In this document: positions 17,443 through 26,720 of the stretch, in pieces
Layout of the letters: every line of letters starts with the position of its first letter
Numbering within the stretch: the first letter of the stretch is position 1
Source of the DNA: Thermohalobacter berrensis
GTDB lineage: Bacteria; Bacillota; Clostridia; Tissierellales; Thermohalobacteraceae
Length of the DNA: 63,138 bases
NCBI RefSeq assembly: GCF_003609645.1
Contig: NZ_MCIB01000011.1
Coordinates: 1 to 63,138 of the forward strand
Direction of reading: 5' to 3'
Program-made: the position numbers and the translations under genes
The notes under the pieces: generated by a model
Database searches by the model: none
What the model saw: only the letters and a program-made list of their open reading frames with translations
Told to the model about the DNA's origin: nothing

Positions 17443-18420
17443 TTATTCATTCAAAATGTATTCATATAAGTCATCTAACATCTTATTTGCTGCTATAACA
17501 CCACCAGCCATATTCCAATGTACTTCATTTACTCTGTATACTTTTCCTTCCTTTACAGCCTTTAAATTTTTCCATAAAGGATCATTCATCCATTCTTCTC
17601 TAAGCTTTTCTACTTGTCCATCACCTTTCCAATCAGCTGTAAAATCAAAAATAATATCTCCATCCATTTCAGGTATTCTCTCCTTAGTTAACTTTCCTAC
17701 CACTTTATCTTTAACTCTTTGAGACTCTGGACGAGATAATCCTACTTCTTCAATAATCATCCCTGGGAATCCAGTATAATATATTCTGGCATGGTCTGGA
17801 TTAAATCTTATCAGTGAAATTTCTAAAGAAGCCTTATCTCCAAGTTTATTCTTAAAATCTTTAACACGTTTATTCCAATCTTCTACAATTTTTTCTCCTT
17901 TTTCTTCTTTGTTTAATGCTTTAGATACAAGCTTCAAATTTGCTTTCCAATCAAATACATTTTCAGACATAATAGTTGGCGCAATAGAAGATAATTGTTC
18001 ATATATTTTTTCATGTCTCATTTTACTTCCTAAAATAATATCTGGTTTTAGTGACGCAATAAGTTCAAGATTTGGTTGAGTTTCTTTTCCAAGGGGCTTC
18101 ACTCCTTCCATATCATCCTCTATGTATTTATACCAAGGATCACCTATCCAAGATTCCACTGCTCCTATTGGTTTAACCCCTAATGCTAAAGAAATATCAA
18201 CCATACCATTAACTAATACTACTACTCTTTTTGGAGTCCCATTAATTTCCGTCTTACCCATTGCATGTTCAATTATACGTGTTTGTAAAGATTCTTCTTC
18301 AGATTTATTAGAGGATGTTTCATCATTACTTACTGTTCCCTGTGTACTGCAACCTGTTAAAAATAATATACCTATTAACATAAAAATTGCAATTTTTGAA
18401 ATTTTAATCCTGTTTAACAT
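17443..18420 (-). CDS. iron-siderophore ABC transporter substrate-binding lipoprotein
   Basis: A 325-residue extracellular lipoprotein that captures ferric siderophore for the divergent permease operon. The signal sequence ends in the lipobox LTGC. A FepB/FhuD-type fold follows (TPKRVVVLVNGMVDISLALG, KPIGAVESW, ELIASLKPDIILGSKMRH). The ATG at 18420 follows GGAGG; an in-frame upstream ATG would lie within the operator. Two Fur-like boxes and a perfect promoter lie upstream, so iron repression is expected. The siderophore cannot be read from sequence. Confidence 0.92.
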   Translation of the reverse strand: MLNRIKISKIAIFMLIGILFLTGCSTQGTVSNDETSSNKSEEESLQTRIIEHAMGKTEINGTPKRVVVLVNGMVDISLALGVKPIGAVESWIGDPWYKYIEDDMEGVKPLGKETQPNLELIASLKPDIILGSKMRHEKIYEQLSSIAPTIMSENVFDWKANLKLVSKALNKEEKGEKIVEDWNKRVKDFKNKLGDKASLEISLIRFNPDHARIYYTGFPGMIIEEVGLSRPESQRVKDKVVGKLTKERIPEMDGDIIFDFTADWKGDGQVEKLREEWMNDPLWKNLKAVKEGKVYRVNEVHWNMAGGVIAANKMLDDLYEYILNE

Positions 18421-18435
18421 TCTTGTCGCCTCCTT

Positions 18436-18454
18436 ATGATAATGATTATCATTT
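18436..18454. promoter_or_regulatory. Fur box 1 (iron operator)
   Basis: TGATAATGATTATCATTT closely matches the 19-base Fur consensus and is nearly palindromic. It lies downstream of the -10 box of the binding-protein gene, where bound repressor would block elongation or promoter escape. Confidence 0.85.
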
Positions 18455-18467
18455 GCATTCAAGGTTA

Positions 18468-18496
18468 ATTATACTTTTGCTTGAATGTTTTGTCAA
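18468..18496 (-). promoter_or_regulatory. promoter of the siderophore-binding protein gene
   Basis: Consensus TTGACA (18496-18491) and TATAAT (18473-18468) with a 17-base spacer on the minus strand, flanked by the two Fur boxes. Confidence 0.88.
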
Positions 18497-18505
18497 GATT
18501 TTTTT

Positions 18506-18520
18506 GATAATGATTTTCAT
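18506..18520. promoter_or_regulatory. Fur box 2 (iron operator)
   Basis: GATAATGATTTTCAT, a second close match to the Fur consensus. It sits just upstream of the plus-strand -35 box and of the minus-strand -35 box, so it can control both directions. Confidence 0.75.
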
Positions 18521-18525
18521 TTTTA

Positions 18526-18554
18526 TTGACAAATACTTTTCAATTATATATACT
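18526..18554 (+). promoter_or_regulatory. promoter of the siderophore permease operon
   Basis: TTGACA (18526-18531) and TATACT (18549-18554) with a 17-base spacer, about 45 bases before the first permease gene. Confidence 0.85.
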
Positions 18555-18601
18555 TTTTTATTAGGATTTAGATATTATGTATCATATCAGGAGGTTTTGC
18601 A

Positions 18602-19612
18602 ATGAACTTTATTTTAACTAAAAAAGCACATAGAACTTATGGTTTGTTTTTAATTTTTTTTATATTAATTGGATGTATTTTTTCTAGCATTATTCTAGGT
18701 ATTACAGATACATCTTGGCATACCCTTATTGATGCATACACTAATTTTAACGGCTCTAATGAACACATAATTATTAAGAATTTAAGAGTACCAAGAGCCC
18801 TTATCGCAACAGTAGTTGGTGCTTCCCTAGCTATATCAGGGGTTCTTATTCAAGCAATTACTAGAAATCCTTTGTCTTCACCAAGTATTTTAGGTATTAA
18901 TGCAGGTGCAGCTTTTGCGGTAGTATTTTCCAGCGCTTTCTTATCGGTTTCTTCATTATCTCAATATATTTGGATCGCATTCATAGGTGCTGGTATAGGC
19001 AGTTTATCTGTTTATTTAATCAGTACGATAGGTAATGAGGATTTATCATCTTTAAAAATTGTTTTATCAGGTGCTGCAATAACTGCTTTATTTTCTTCCT
19101 TTACCCAATCTATTTTGGCTCTAAATGAAAAAGAATTAGATGAAGTTTTATTCTGGCTGACGGGGTCAGTTCAAGGTCGCAATCTAGAAATGTTAGCTTC
19201 AATTCTCCCATATACATTAATAGGTATTATTTTAGCTTTTATTTTATCTAAACCTTTAAACATCCTTAGTCTAGGAGAAAATATGGCAAAGGGTTTAGGC
19301 TTAAATGTTTTTGCAGTTAAGATTAGTACTTTAATTGTTGTAATCCTTCTAGCTGGTAGTTCAGTAGCAATTTCCGGTCCCATAGGTTTTATTGGTATTA
19401 TTGTTCCACATATAGCACGTTTTTTTGTAGGATTTGATTATCGTTGGAACCTATTATATTCAGCTTTTCTAGGCTCTATATTGTTATTATTAGCTGATAT
19501 TATCTCAAGATATATTATTGCTCCTATGGAGGTACCCGTTGGAGCTATGACTGCTATAATAGGTACTCCATTTTTTATTTTTATTGCTAGAAAGGGGCTT
19601 AAAAATGAATAA
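18602..19612 (+). CDS. FecCD-family ABC permease (siderophore), subunit 1
   Basis: A polytopic membrane permease of 336 residues with about nine or ten hydrophobic segments. FecCD signatures are present: LRVPRALIATVVGASLAISG near 62-81, TRNPLSSPSILG, and the C-terminal GPIGFIGIIVPHIAR loop that contacts the ATPase. It starts 4 bases after AGGAGG. It overlaps the second permease gene by 8 bases, so the two subunits are probably made in equal amounts and form a heterodimer. Confidence 0.93.
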   Translation: MNFILTKKAHRTYGLFLIFFILIGCIFSSIILGITDTSWHTLIDAYTNFNGSNEHIIIKNLRVPRALIATVVGASLAISGVLIQAITRNPLSSPSILGINAGAAFAVVFSSAFLSVSSLSQYIWIAFIGAGIGSLSVYLISTIGNEDLSSLKIVLSGAAITALFSSFTQSILALNEKELDEVLFWLTGSVQGRNLEMLASILPYTLIGIILAFILSKPLNILSLGENMAKGLGLNVFAVKISTLIVVILLAGSSVAISGPIGFIGIIVPHIARFFVGFDYRWNLLYSAFLGSILLLLADIISRYIIAPMEVPVGAMTAIIGTPFFIFIARKGLKNE

Positions 19613-20648
19613 AAAATACATCTCATTTAGAAGCAAAATATTTCCTGTCTCCTTTTTAACATATAAAAGGAATATTATTAGAATATTAATATTAATTCTA
19701 ATTTCAATTTATTTAATGTTATTAAGTACTCTATTGGGAAGTACAAAACTAAATATAATTAATCTATTAAAAATACTATTCCAAGATATAAAAAGTAGTG
19801 AAAGTTTTATTATTAAGTATTTGAGACTTCCAAGAATTTTTACTGCTTTTCTCATTGGAGCATCACTAGCCGTTTCCGGTACTATTCTACAAGGTATATC
19901 TAGAAATCCATTAGCTGCACCCAATATTGTAGGTATTACTGGTGGCGCTTCTCTGGGATCAGTAATTTTTATTACTTTCTTTTCTGGGGTTTTGAGTATA
20001 AAATATCTCCCTTTATTTTCTATAATAGGCGCTTTAACTGTAACTACTCTAGTTTGCTTATTTTCATGGAAAAATGGAGTTAAACCCATACGATTAATTT
20101 TAATAGGCGTTGGAGTTTCTGCCGCTATGCATGCAATTACAACAGTCCTTATTATACTTAGTCCTATTTACTCAGCCAGTCAAGCTTATATTTGGTTAAC
20201 AGGCAGTATTTATGGTACAAATTGGGATGATTTTTCTTTACTCTTACCTTGGACATTATTTTTTACAGCTTTGTCTCTACTATACTCAAAGCATATTAAC
20301 TTACAGTCTTTAGGAGATGAAGTGGCAATAGGATTAGGTAACAAAGTTCAATTGCACAGATTTATTTTGCTATTTATAAGTATAGCTTTAGCTGGTTCTG
20401 CCGTATCTATTGGAGGTAAAATTAGTTTTATAGGATTAATAGGTCCACATATTAGTAGAAGATTAGTAGGTACATCTTATGAAAGTTTAATACCAACATC
20501 GGCTTTTATTGGGGGATTAATACTATTAATAGCAGATACTGTAGCCAGAACAGCTTTTTTACCTTTAGACATCCCAGCTGGCATATTTACTTCAGCAATT
20601 GGAGGACCTTTTTTCATTTACTTATTGTATAGCAAAAGCAGAAAATAG
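19605..20648 (+). CDS. FecCD-family ABC permease (siderophore), subunit 2
   Basis: A 347-residue partner permease with the same fold and signatures: LRLPRIFTAFLIGASLAVSG, SRNPLAAPNIVG and GKISFIGLIGPHISRRLVG. The ATG at 19605 is used because GAAAGGGG lies upstream of it and the 8-base overlap with the preceding stop allows coupled translation. The N-terminus is longer and more basic than in subunit 1. Confidence 0.93.
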   Translation: MNKKYISFRSKIFPVSFLTYKRNIIRILILILISIYLMLLSTLLGSTKLNIINLLKILFQDIKSSESFIIKYLRLPRIFTAFLIGASLAVSGTILQGISRNPLAAPNIVGITGGASLGSVIFITFFSGVLSIKYLPLFSIIGALTVTTLVCLFSWKNGVKPIRLILIGVGVSAAMHAITTVLIILSPIYSASQAYIWLTGSIYGTNWDDFSLLLPWTLFFTALSLLYSKHINLQSLGDEVAIGLGNKVQLHRFILLFISIALAGSAVSIGGKISFIGLIGPHISRRLVGTSYESLIPTSAFIGGLILLIADTVARTAFLPLDIPAGIFTSAIGGPFFIYLLYSKSRK

Positions 20649-20667
20649 TTTTAAGGAGATGAGATTA

Positions 20668-21468
20668 ATGGTAAGTCTTGAAACTAAAAATTTAACTTTA
20701 TCATATACTGATAAAACTGTTATTAATAAACTCAATCTTAAGATTCCTAAAGAAAAAATTACAGTTATTATAGGTGGAAACGGTTGTGGTAAATCTACCT
20801 TGCTTCGTTCTTTAGCCAGATTATTAAAACCTAAAGAAGGATCAATAATATTAAATGGTCATGACATTAATAAAATACCCACAAAGGAAGTTGCCAAAAA
20901 ACTCTCAATTCTACCTCAAAATCCGATAACACCTGAAGGGTTGACAGTGCTTCAATTAGTTAAACAAGGACGTTATCCACATCAAAAATGGTTACAAAAT
21001 TGGTCTGAAAAGGATGAAATTGTAGTAAGGAAGGCTTTAAAAGCTACAAGAATGGAGGATTTAATAGACAGACCAGTAGATTCTCTATCTGGCGGTCAAA
21101 GACAAAGAGCTTGGATTGCAATGGTTTTAGCGCAAAATACTGAAACTATTCTTTTAGATGAACCTACAACTTATCTAGATTTGACATATCAAATTGAGAT
21201 ATTGGACTTGCTTTATGAACTAAATAAAAAGAAAAAATATACAATTATCATGGTTCTCCATGACTTAAATCTAGCTTGTAGATATGCTGATAATATAATT
21301 ATTGTTCATAATAAAAAAATATATGCTCAAGGAAAACCTGAAGAAATTATTAATGAACAAACAATTAAAACAGTTTTTGGTATAAAGTGTAAAATAGTAG
21401 AGGATCCTTTATACGGTACTCCTATGTGTGTTCCTTATAGTAAAGGAAAAGATTTAAATATAGCTTAA
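20668..21468 (+). CDS. siderophore ABC transporter ATP-binding protein (FepC/FhuC type)
   Basis: The cytosolic ATPase of the iron uptake system, 266 residues. Walker A is GGNGCGKST near 35-43, the signature is LSGGQRQR, Walker B is ILLDEPTTYLD, and the switch histidine is in MVLHDLN. The ATG at 20668 is taken because AAGGAGAT precedes it; upstream in-frame codons overlap the permease gene. It is the last gene of the operon and is followed by a strong terminator. Confidence 0.94.
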   Translation: MVSLETKNLTLSYTDKTVINKLNLKIPKEKITVIIGGNGCGKSTLLRSLARLLKPKEGSIILNGHDINKIPTKEVAKKLSILPQNPITPEGLTVLQLVKQGRYPHQKWLQNWSEKDEIVVRKALKATRMEDLIDRPVDSLSGGQRQRAWIAMVLAQNTETILLDEPTTYLDLTYQIEILDLLYELNKKKKYTIIMVLHDLNLACRYADNIIIVHNKKIYAQGKPEEIINEQTIKTVFGIKCKIVEDPLYGTPMCVPYSKGKDLNIA

Positions 21469-21474
21469 ATTTTT

Positions 21475-21511
21475 AACAAAACGTCCCTAGAAATGGCAGG
21501 GACGTTTTGTT
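21475..21511. terminator. bidirectional terminator between iron operon and M20 gene
   Basis: Fourteen-base perfect stem AACAAAACGTCCCT / AGGGACGTTTTGTT between converging units. Confidence 0.92.
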
Positions 21512-21515
21512 ATTT

Positions 21516-22697
21516 TTAATTATTTAAATATTTAATTACAGTGTTAACAAAAAGTTCAGTACCCTTTTGTAATATATCTTCATCAAAAGTATATTCAGGA
21601 TGGTGTATTGGTTTATTAATTCCCTTTTCTTCATTTTTAGTTCCAAGGAAAAAGAAAGTGCCTGGTATCTTTTTTAAATAGTAACTGAAGTCTTCTCCAC
21701 CCATTGAAGGTCTTTCTAGTTCAAAAACTTTATCATGTCCAATTGTATCTTTAGCAACTTCTTCAAAGAAAGTTGTAAATTTTTTATTATTAATTGTTGG
21801 AGGATAGTAAAAATTATATTTGTATTCATATTTACATCTCATTGCCCTAGTAATTCCCTCTACTATTTCTCCGATTCTTTTGGGAATTGATTTTCTAATT
21901 TCAGGGTTAAATGTTCTTACAGTACCAGATAAGTTTGCTTCATTTGGTATCACATTAAATACATCTCCTGACTTAAACACACAGTTTGATATAACTAAGC
22001 AGTCAAGCGGGTCTGTTTCTCTACTTACCAATGTCTGCAGAGCAGAAACTATTTTTGAACCTACCACTATTGGGTCTACTGACATATGTGGAACAGCTCC
22101 ATGTCCCCCTGACCCAATAACCTTTATATCAAACCTATCGGCTGCTGCCATAATAGGTCCTTTACTAATACCAACATAACCAGATTTTATTTCTGGCCAT
22201 ATATGGAGTCCAATAATAGCGTCTACCTTTGGCTTTTCTAGTACTCCTTCTTTAATCATTCTTTCTGCTCCTCCAGGTCCTTCCTCTGCTGGCTGAAAAA
22301 TAAACTTAATGTTCCCTTCTATTTTATCTTTTAATTCCGAGAGAACCTTAGCAGTCCATAAACCAATTGTTATGTGTCCATCATGACCACAGGCATGCAT
22401 AACTCCTTTATTTTTAGAAGCAAATTCAAGATTAGTTTTTTCCTCTATAGGTAAAGCATCAATATCTGCCCTTACTGCAATTGTTTTTCCTGATTTTTTT
22501 CCCTTTAATAAACCTACAACTCCTGTATCTGCTACTCCTTTTTTTACTTCTAATCCCCATTTGTAAAGTAGTTCTGCTATTTTTTTAGAGGTCTTATGCT
22601 CCTTATAACCTATCTCAGGATATTGATGAAAGTATCTTCTAAGGTTTATAAACTCTTTATTATATTTATTTATCTTTTCTTTTATAATTTTTTTCAC
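21516..22697 (-). CDS. M20 family metal-dependent amidohydrolase, second copy
   Basis: A 393-residue cytosolic amidohydrolase with the full M20 set: RADIDALPIEEK, HACGHDGH, EEGPGG, LHIWP and the C-terminal PIHHPEYTF histidines. It is a clear paralogue of the gene at 4.4-5.5 kb. It follows the symporter gene by about 14 bases on the same strand, so its substrate may be what the symporter imports (inference). The GTG at 22697 sits 8 bases after GAGG and is preferred to a GTG that overlaps the ribosome site. Confidence 0.88.
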   Translation of the reverse strand: MKKIIKEKINKYNKEFINLRRYFHQYPEIGYKEHKTSKKIAELLYKWGLEVKKGVADTGVVGLLKGKKSGKTIAVRADIDALPIEEKTNLEFASKNKGVMHACGHDGHITIGLWTAKVLSELKDKIEGNIKFIFQPAEEGPGGAERMIKEGVLEKPKVDAIIGLHIWPEIKSGYVGISKGPIMAAADRFDIKVIGSGGHGAVPHMSVDPIVVGSKIVSALQTLVSRETDPLDCLVISNCVFKSGDVFNVIPNEANLSGTVRTFNPEIRKSIPKRIGEIVEGITRAMRCKYEYKYNFYYPPTINNKKFTTFFEEVAKDTIGHDKVFELERPSMGGEDFSYYLKKIPGTFFFLGTKNEEKGINKPIHHPEYTFDEDILQKGTELFVNTVIKYLNN

Positions 22698-22741
22698 TTT
22701 AAACACCTCTTTACTAGATAGTTCATATCTTCTATTTGATT

Positions 22742-24211
22742 TTAATCAACTGGTATTTGTGATTCTTCAACAAACTTATATACATGTTCTTTATCTTGAG
22801 GTTTAGTTAGAAGACTTACAATTATTAATACAAAGGTATTTCCTAGTAATCCCCAAATTCCTGAATGTATATCATAAATAGAAAAACCAGATATTGTTAA
22901 GTAAAAATTAATAATCGTACCTGTAAGTAAACCTAGTATAGCCCCTTGTTTTGTAGCTCTAGGCCAGAAGAATACAGCAAACATTATTGGGAAGAATTGA
23001 ACTATCGAGCCATAAGCACCAAGTAAAAGAGCTACTAATGACTTTGCTCCAAAAACAGCTATATAATAAGCTACACTGCAAAATATAACAACTGCAATTC
23101 TAGTTACAATTAATGACTTTCTATCATCCATATTAGGATTAATCACTTTCTTATGAAAGTCAAATGTATATACTGAAGCTGCACCATGGGTTATAGTATC
23201 AGAGGAAGACATTGCTGCAGCCAGTGTTGCAGCTGCCACTAAACCCAAAACACCTGCTGGTAAATTTAGTTTTGTCAACATATATGGTAATATTTGATCC
23301 GCAGCATCTAAAGTTCCTTTAGGTACAACACCTATACCAGAGAATCCAATAAACAATACTGGAACCATAAATATTGCAAATGTTGGATACAGTGCTACGG
23401 TTCTTTTTAAAGTTTTTTCAGAATTAGTAGTAAATGATTTCATAAAAAGGTGAGGCCACATAGTAAATCCTAATATTGAAACAATTAAAGCTGAAGAAAA
23501 GGCTGGCCAAGACATTTTAGTCCCTACAACTAAATGTTCTGGGTCCATTTGGGCTATTTTGTTAAACATTGCACCTACTCCACCGTGAAATTTATTTGGA
23601 AGCCATAAACCTAATACCCAAGCCATTACAAGCATAAGCAACCCTTGAAGAACATTAGTCCATGCAACTCCTCTAACTCCACTAGAAAATACATAAATAA
23701 GTACTACTCCATATGCTAATAAAGCTCCTAACCAAAATGGAATTAACCCATCTGTTGTTACATTTAGTACATATGCCATACCTTTAATTTGAAGTGCTAT
23801 ATATTGAATGAAAGCAAGGATACTAATTATTGCCATTAATGCTGATAAACCTTTTGATTGGAATCTATCAGACACTAGTTGAGCTTGAGTTACATAATTA
23901 TATCTTCTTCCCATTCTATAGGCTTTAGGACCCCATAATAACCAAGGTATTAAGCCCATAGCACAATAGCCTAAAATGTAAAAAGATGCAGCTCCTTTTG
24001 AATATGCCCAACCAGGACCACCTAAAAATGCAAAGGCGCTAAAGATTGCTCCTCCCATTAAAAAATACATTGTAAATACATTTAAACTTCTTCCAGCAGC
24101 AACAAATTCCTCAACACTCTTTTCCTTGTTTAACCCTGCGCGAATACCCATAAACATTACGATTCCAAGATAAATTAATACTACAAGCAAAACAATAATT
24201 CCACTACTCAA
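22742..24211 (-). CDS. sodium:solute symporter family transporter (SSS)
   Basis: A membrane protein of 489 residues with about thirteen hydrophobic segments. SSS landmarks include FVAAGRSLNVFTMYFLMGGA, GGPGWAYSKGAASF and AAMSSSDTITHGAASVYTFD. The small hydrophobic protein immediately upstream and the amidohydrolase downstream make an uptake-plus-hydrolysis unit likely for an N-acyl or peptide-like compound (inference). TTG at 24211 is preferred because GGAGG lies 9 bases upstream; a GTG three codons earlier overlaps it. PanF-like pantothenate transport is an alternative. Confidence 0.85.
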   Translation of the reverse strand: MSSGIIVLLVVLIYLGIVMFMGIRAGLNKEKSVEEFVAAGRSLNVFTMYFLMGGAIFSAFAFLGGPGWAYSKGAASFYILGYCAMGLIPWLLWGPKAYRMGRRYNYVTQAQLVSDRFQSKGLSALMAIISILAFIQYIALQIKGMAYVLNVTTDGLIPFWLGALLAYGVVLIYVFSSGVRGVAWTNVLQGLLMLVMAWVLGLWLPNKFHGGVGAMFNKIAQMDPEHLVVGTKMSWPAFSSALIVSILGFTMWPHLFMKSFTTNSEKTLKRTVALYPTFAIFMVPVLFIGFSGIGVVPKGTLDAADQILPYMLTKLNLPAGVLGLVAAATLAAAMSSSDTITHGAASVYTFDFHKKVINPNMDDRKSLIVTRIAVVIFCSVAYYIAVFGAKSLVALLLGAYGSIVQFFPIMFAVFFWPRATKQGAILGLLTGTIINFYLTISGFSIYDIHSGIWGLLGNTFVLIIVSLLTKPQDKEHVYKFVEESQIPVD

Positions 24212-24216
24212 GCTAA

Positions 24217-24477
24217 TCACCTCCTGTATTCTTGATTATATTTAGTTAATGTACCAATAAAAATAATAACTATCCAAAGGGCTACCCAAAACATACTAAA
24301 AGGCATTCCTAACACAAAAGGTTTAATTCTATTAGCAATAAGGTATATAGGCCAAATTGTTGCTAAAGCACATATTAGAAAATAAAAAAACCAAAAAATA
24401 CTCCTTTTTTTAGTCTTTTCATCCATATCTTGTCTAAAAAACACTAATCCTTTCTTTACTTTTTCGTTTGATTTCAT
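24217..24477 (-). CDS. small two-helix membrane protein partner of SSS symporter (DUF3311-like)
   Basis: An 86-residue protein with two hydrophobic helices (FWFFYFLICALATIWPIYLI and FSMFWVALWIVIIFIGTL) joined by a loop containing NRIKPFVLGMPF. That loop fits the small DUF3311-type proteins encoded directly ahead of sodium symporters. Its stop lies five bases before the symporter start, and its last codons supply the symporter ribosome site, so the two are translationally coupled. The role is presumed to be assembly or stability of the symporter. Confidence 0.7.
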   Translation of the reverse strand: MKSNEKVKKGLVFFRQDMDEKTKKRSIFWFFYFLICALATIWPIYLIANRIKPFVLGMPFSMFWVALWIVIIFIGTLTKYNQEYRR

Positions 24478-24566
24478 CAAAATAACACCCCCTTTATGAA
24501 TTTTTTATAACTTTTTTAAATTATATATGTTTGTAAGTATTGAAAAATTCCTTTTTTACATAAAAA

Positions 24567-24592
24567 AAGTCGAGAACAAGCATTCTCGACTT
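24567..24592 (-). terminator. terminator after the split ATPase C-half
   Basis: Ten-base stem AAGTCGAGAA / TTCTCGACTT with a T7 run on the minus strand, 5 bases after the gene stop. Confidence 0.88.
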
Positions 24593-24597
24593 CTACA

Positions 24598-25401
24598 TTA
24601 CTTTTCATATTTTAATATTCTCTTAATAATTCTATCTTTTAGTTTTTCAATTTCACCAAAATTCATATTAGGTATAAAATATTCCTCTAATAAGTCATGG
24701 GTTTTCTTTGCTCTAGAAAGATTTGATATTGCTAAATTAATTAATTCTTCGAATATTTCCTTATCTTCATTAATATCATTTTCGTATTTTTCTAATACTT
24801 TTTTATCTATATATTTATCTAAATTTACAGTTTTATAATTATTATCTTTAAACATTTTACTTATAGTAAGACCTACGCCTATTTCTTCTATTACTACAGT
24901 TTCTATCTTTTCAGGTATTAAAGGTGTATGATAAACCTCTACATTTAATCCCCTTTTAATAGCATCCATATATATTTTCTCTAATAAAGTAGTTTTACCT
25001 GCTCCAAAATCACCCTTAATGTAGTAAATTTTATTTAAATCTGAAAGTAATGTATCAGTATGTTCAATCCAACCATTAGGAGTATAAGCACTACCGAATA
25101 AATGTCTATCCTTTCCTTCTTTTTTACTTACTGGTTTATCCTTAAATATTTCATTTGCTAGATTTTCAGTTTCTAGATTTACTTTTCCAAAATCCATAGC
25201 CTCACTATTTTTTTCAATTATATCTTCTAATATCGGTCTAGCTGCCCTTAAGTATTTATACGCTCTTTTAAAAAGCTTTCCAACTTCAGCATTTGTCTTT
25301 AAAATTTTTTCTTTGTTTTCTTCCATTTTTTCTACATCCCAATAATCTCCAAGATGTATAATTTCATCAACAGCACCTGGATTTTTAGGGTCCACAATAT
25401 G
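24598..25401 (-). CDS. split two-P-loop ATPase (PRK06851-like), C-terminal part
   Basis: The frame begins in the middle of a conserved segment (HIVDPKNPGAVDEIIHLGDY) and includes a second Walker A, IKGDFGAGKTTLLEKI. There is no ATG or ribosome site: the only start-like codon is a GTG at 25395 preceded by C-rich sequence. The missing N-terminal part is at 39092-39370 on the same strand and ends in ...DGTAPH. Joining the two at the shared CCCAT gives GTAPHIVDPKNP in one frame and a 359-residue protein with two P-loops, the normal architecture and roughly the normal length of the PRK06851 family. The cellular role of that family is not known to me. Confidence 0.88.
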   Translation of the reverse strand, partial: HIVDPKNPGAVDEIIHLGDYWDVEKMEENKEKILKTNAEVGKLFKRAYKYLRAARPILEDIIEKNSEAMDFGKVNLETENLANEIFKDKPVSKKEGKDRHLFGSAYTPNGWIEHTDTLLSDLNKIYYIKGDFGAGKTTLLEKIYMDAIKRGLNVEVYHTPLIPEKIETVVIEEIGVGLTISKMFKDNNYKTVNLDKYIDKKVLEKYENDINEDKEIFEELINLAISNLSRAKKTHDLLEEYFIPNMNFGEIEKLKDRIIKRILKYEK

Positions 25402-25425
25402 GGTAGGGGTTCTGTAAACACAAAA
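25399..25425. other. attR-like junction of the intervening element
   Basis: Core ATGGG (25399-25403; CCCAT on the gene strand) joined to a 23-nt arm at 25403-25425 that reads GTAGGGGTTCTGTAAACAC then AAAA. The arm matches the reverse complement of the other junction arm (39069-39091) at 19 of 23 positions; the four central mismatches are all transitions. Confidence 0.85.
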
Positions 25426-25472
25426 ACCTAAAGTTATATAAGGCTAAGAAGAGACTCCTAGACCCCATTAGA

Positions 25473-26027
25473 CTAAAGAAGTATTTTTTTTATGACTTTA
25501 GCAGGATTACCAGCTACTACAACATTATCTGGAATATCCTTAGTTACAACACTACCAGCCCCAATTACAACATTATCACCTATAGTTACTCCTGGACAAA
25601 TAATCGCTCCCCCACCTATCCAAACATTATTTCCAATCTTTATTGGATATCCCATCTCTTTTCCTGAATTTCTTTCTTGAGGGTTAATTGGATGTGTTGC
25701 TGTATAAACTTGTACATTAGGACCAAACATTACATTGTTACCAATTGTAACTTTATTTACATCTAATATTACACAGTTATGATTTGCATAAAAATTATCT
25801 CCAAATTTTATGTTATATCCATAATCACAATAGAAATTAGGTTCTATATTACATTCTTTTTCTGTTTGAAAGAGCTCCTTTAATAAAGATACACGTTCTT
25901 CATATTCATCTGGTTCTAAATCATTAAACTTTTTGCATAATTTTTTTGCCCTTTCTCTATCCTTAGTTAGCTCTTCATCAGCTGGATTATATAACTTTCC
26001 AGCAAGCATTTTTTCTTTTTCAGTCAT
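25473..26027 (-). CDS. sugar O-acetyltransferase (maltose/galactoside acetyltransferase type)
   Basis: A 184-residue hexapeptide-repeat transferase using acetyl-CoA. The N-terminal Mac domain begins [20 protein letters not shown], and the catalytic histidine is in the TATHPIN loop near 113. The C-terminal left-handed helix ends [20 protein letters not shown]. It is the first gene inside the right end of the element, oriented outward towards the junction. It probably detoxifies non-metabolisable sugars, as in LacA/Maa. Confidence 0.9.
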   Translation of the reverse strand: MTEKEKMLAGKLYNPADEELTKDRERAKKLCKKFNDLEPDEYEERVSLLKELFQTEKECNIEPNFYCDYGYNIKFGDNFYANHNCVILDVNKVTIGNNVMFGPNVQVYTATHPINPQERNSGKEMGYPIKIGNNVWIGGGAIICPGVTIGDNVVIGAGSVVTKDIPDNVVVAGNPAKVIKKILL

Positions 26028-26103
26028 ATTTAACCTTCCCCCTATAAAAATAGTATTTTACATAAATTTATTTTTACAAGACAATTTCTACATATAATAT
26101 AAA

Positions 26104-26129
26104 TCAAGGGACACTTAACAGTCCCTTGA
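26104..26129 (-). terminator. terminator of the small lipoprotein gene
   Basis: Nine-base stem TCAAGGGAC / GTCCCTTGA, 9 bases after the lipoprotein stop codon. Confidence 0.8.
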
Positions 26130-26137
26130 CCTACCTC

Positions 26138-26698
26138 TTAAATTTTTTTATTTATTCTCTTTGAATAGATTACTTTTCCATCTTTCATTAAACTTATGCT
26201 ATTTATCTTTCTTAATTTTTCACCATCACTATATTTAATAACTATTCCTTTTTTATTTACAATACTTTCTTGAATAGCTTTTAATTTATCATCACTTTTT
26301 TCAAATTCAACATATATATCTTCAGTTTTTTTCTGAAGAATAGGGTCTGTTATAAAAACAGCTATATAACTACCTGTTTTATTGCTGAAATTAAAATATA
26401 ATAAATCTTCATTATTAATCAGTATTGTTTGCACATCTTTTTTAAAAACTTTATATTTATCATTAATAAAAAACTGGGCAATTCCTAGCTTGTTTTCTTT
26501 CCGGAACATTAGTGCTGAATGGTCTTTATAATAATATGTTGATATTTCTTTTACTTTATTTTCTTCTTTATATTTTTCCATTTCCTCTGATAATATTTTA
26601 TATGCTTTACTACTCTCTTTATTAATATTATTAGATTGGTAGCATCCAGTTAAACCAATAATACTTAAAGACATAATTATAATTATCAGTTTTTTCAT
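26138..26698 (-). CDS. hypothetical lipoprotein
   Basis: A 186-residue exported lipoprotein: signal peptide with lipobox LTGC ending at Cys19, then a charged domain rich in lysine and glutamate with no motif I recognise. It is 22 bases downstream of the DUF6544-like gene on the same strand and is probably co-transcribed. The element also carries an Lnt-like acyltransferase gene, which could act on it (inference). Confidence 0.7.
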   Translation of the reverse strand: MKKLIIIIMSLSIIGLTGCYQSNNINKESSKAYKILSEEMEKYKEENKVKEISTYYYKDHSALMFRKENKLGIAQFFINDKYKVFKKDVQTILINNEDLLYFNFSNKTGSYIAVFITDPILQKKTEDIYVEFEKSDDKLKAIQESIVNKKGIVIKYSDGEKLRKINSISLMKDGKVIYSKRINKKI

Positions 26699-26720
26699 TT
26701 AAACTCCCCTTTTAAAAGAT

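Noticed and set aside
4368-22697. Tandem duplication of the M20 peptidases
   Set aside because: The two genes are 16 kb apart, differ clearly in sequence and have different neighbours; they are old paralogues.
25441-25470. A second att-like remnant (GAGACTCCTAGACCCCAT) just inside the right end
   Set aside because: It resembles part of the arm only loosely and lacks the TAAACACAAAA part; too weak to list as a site.
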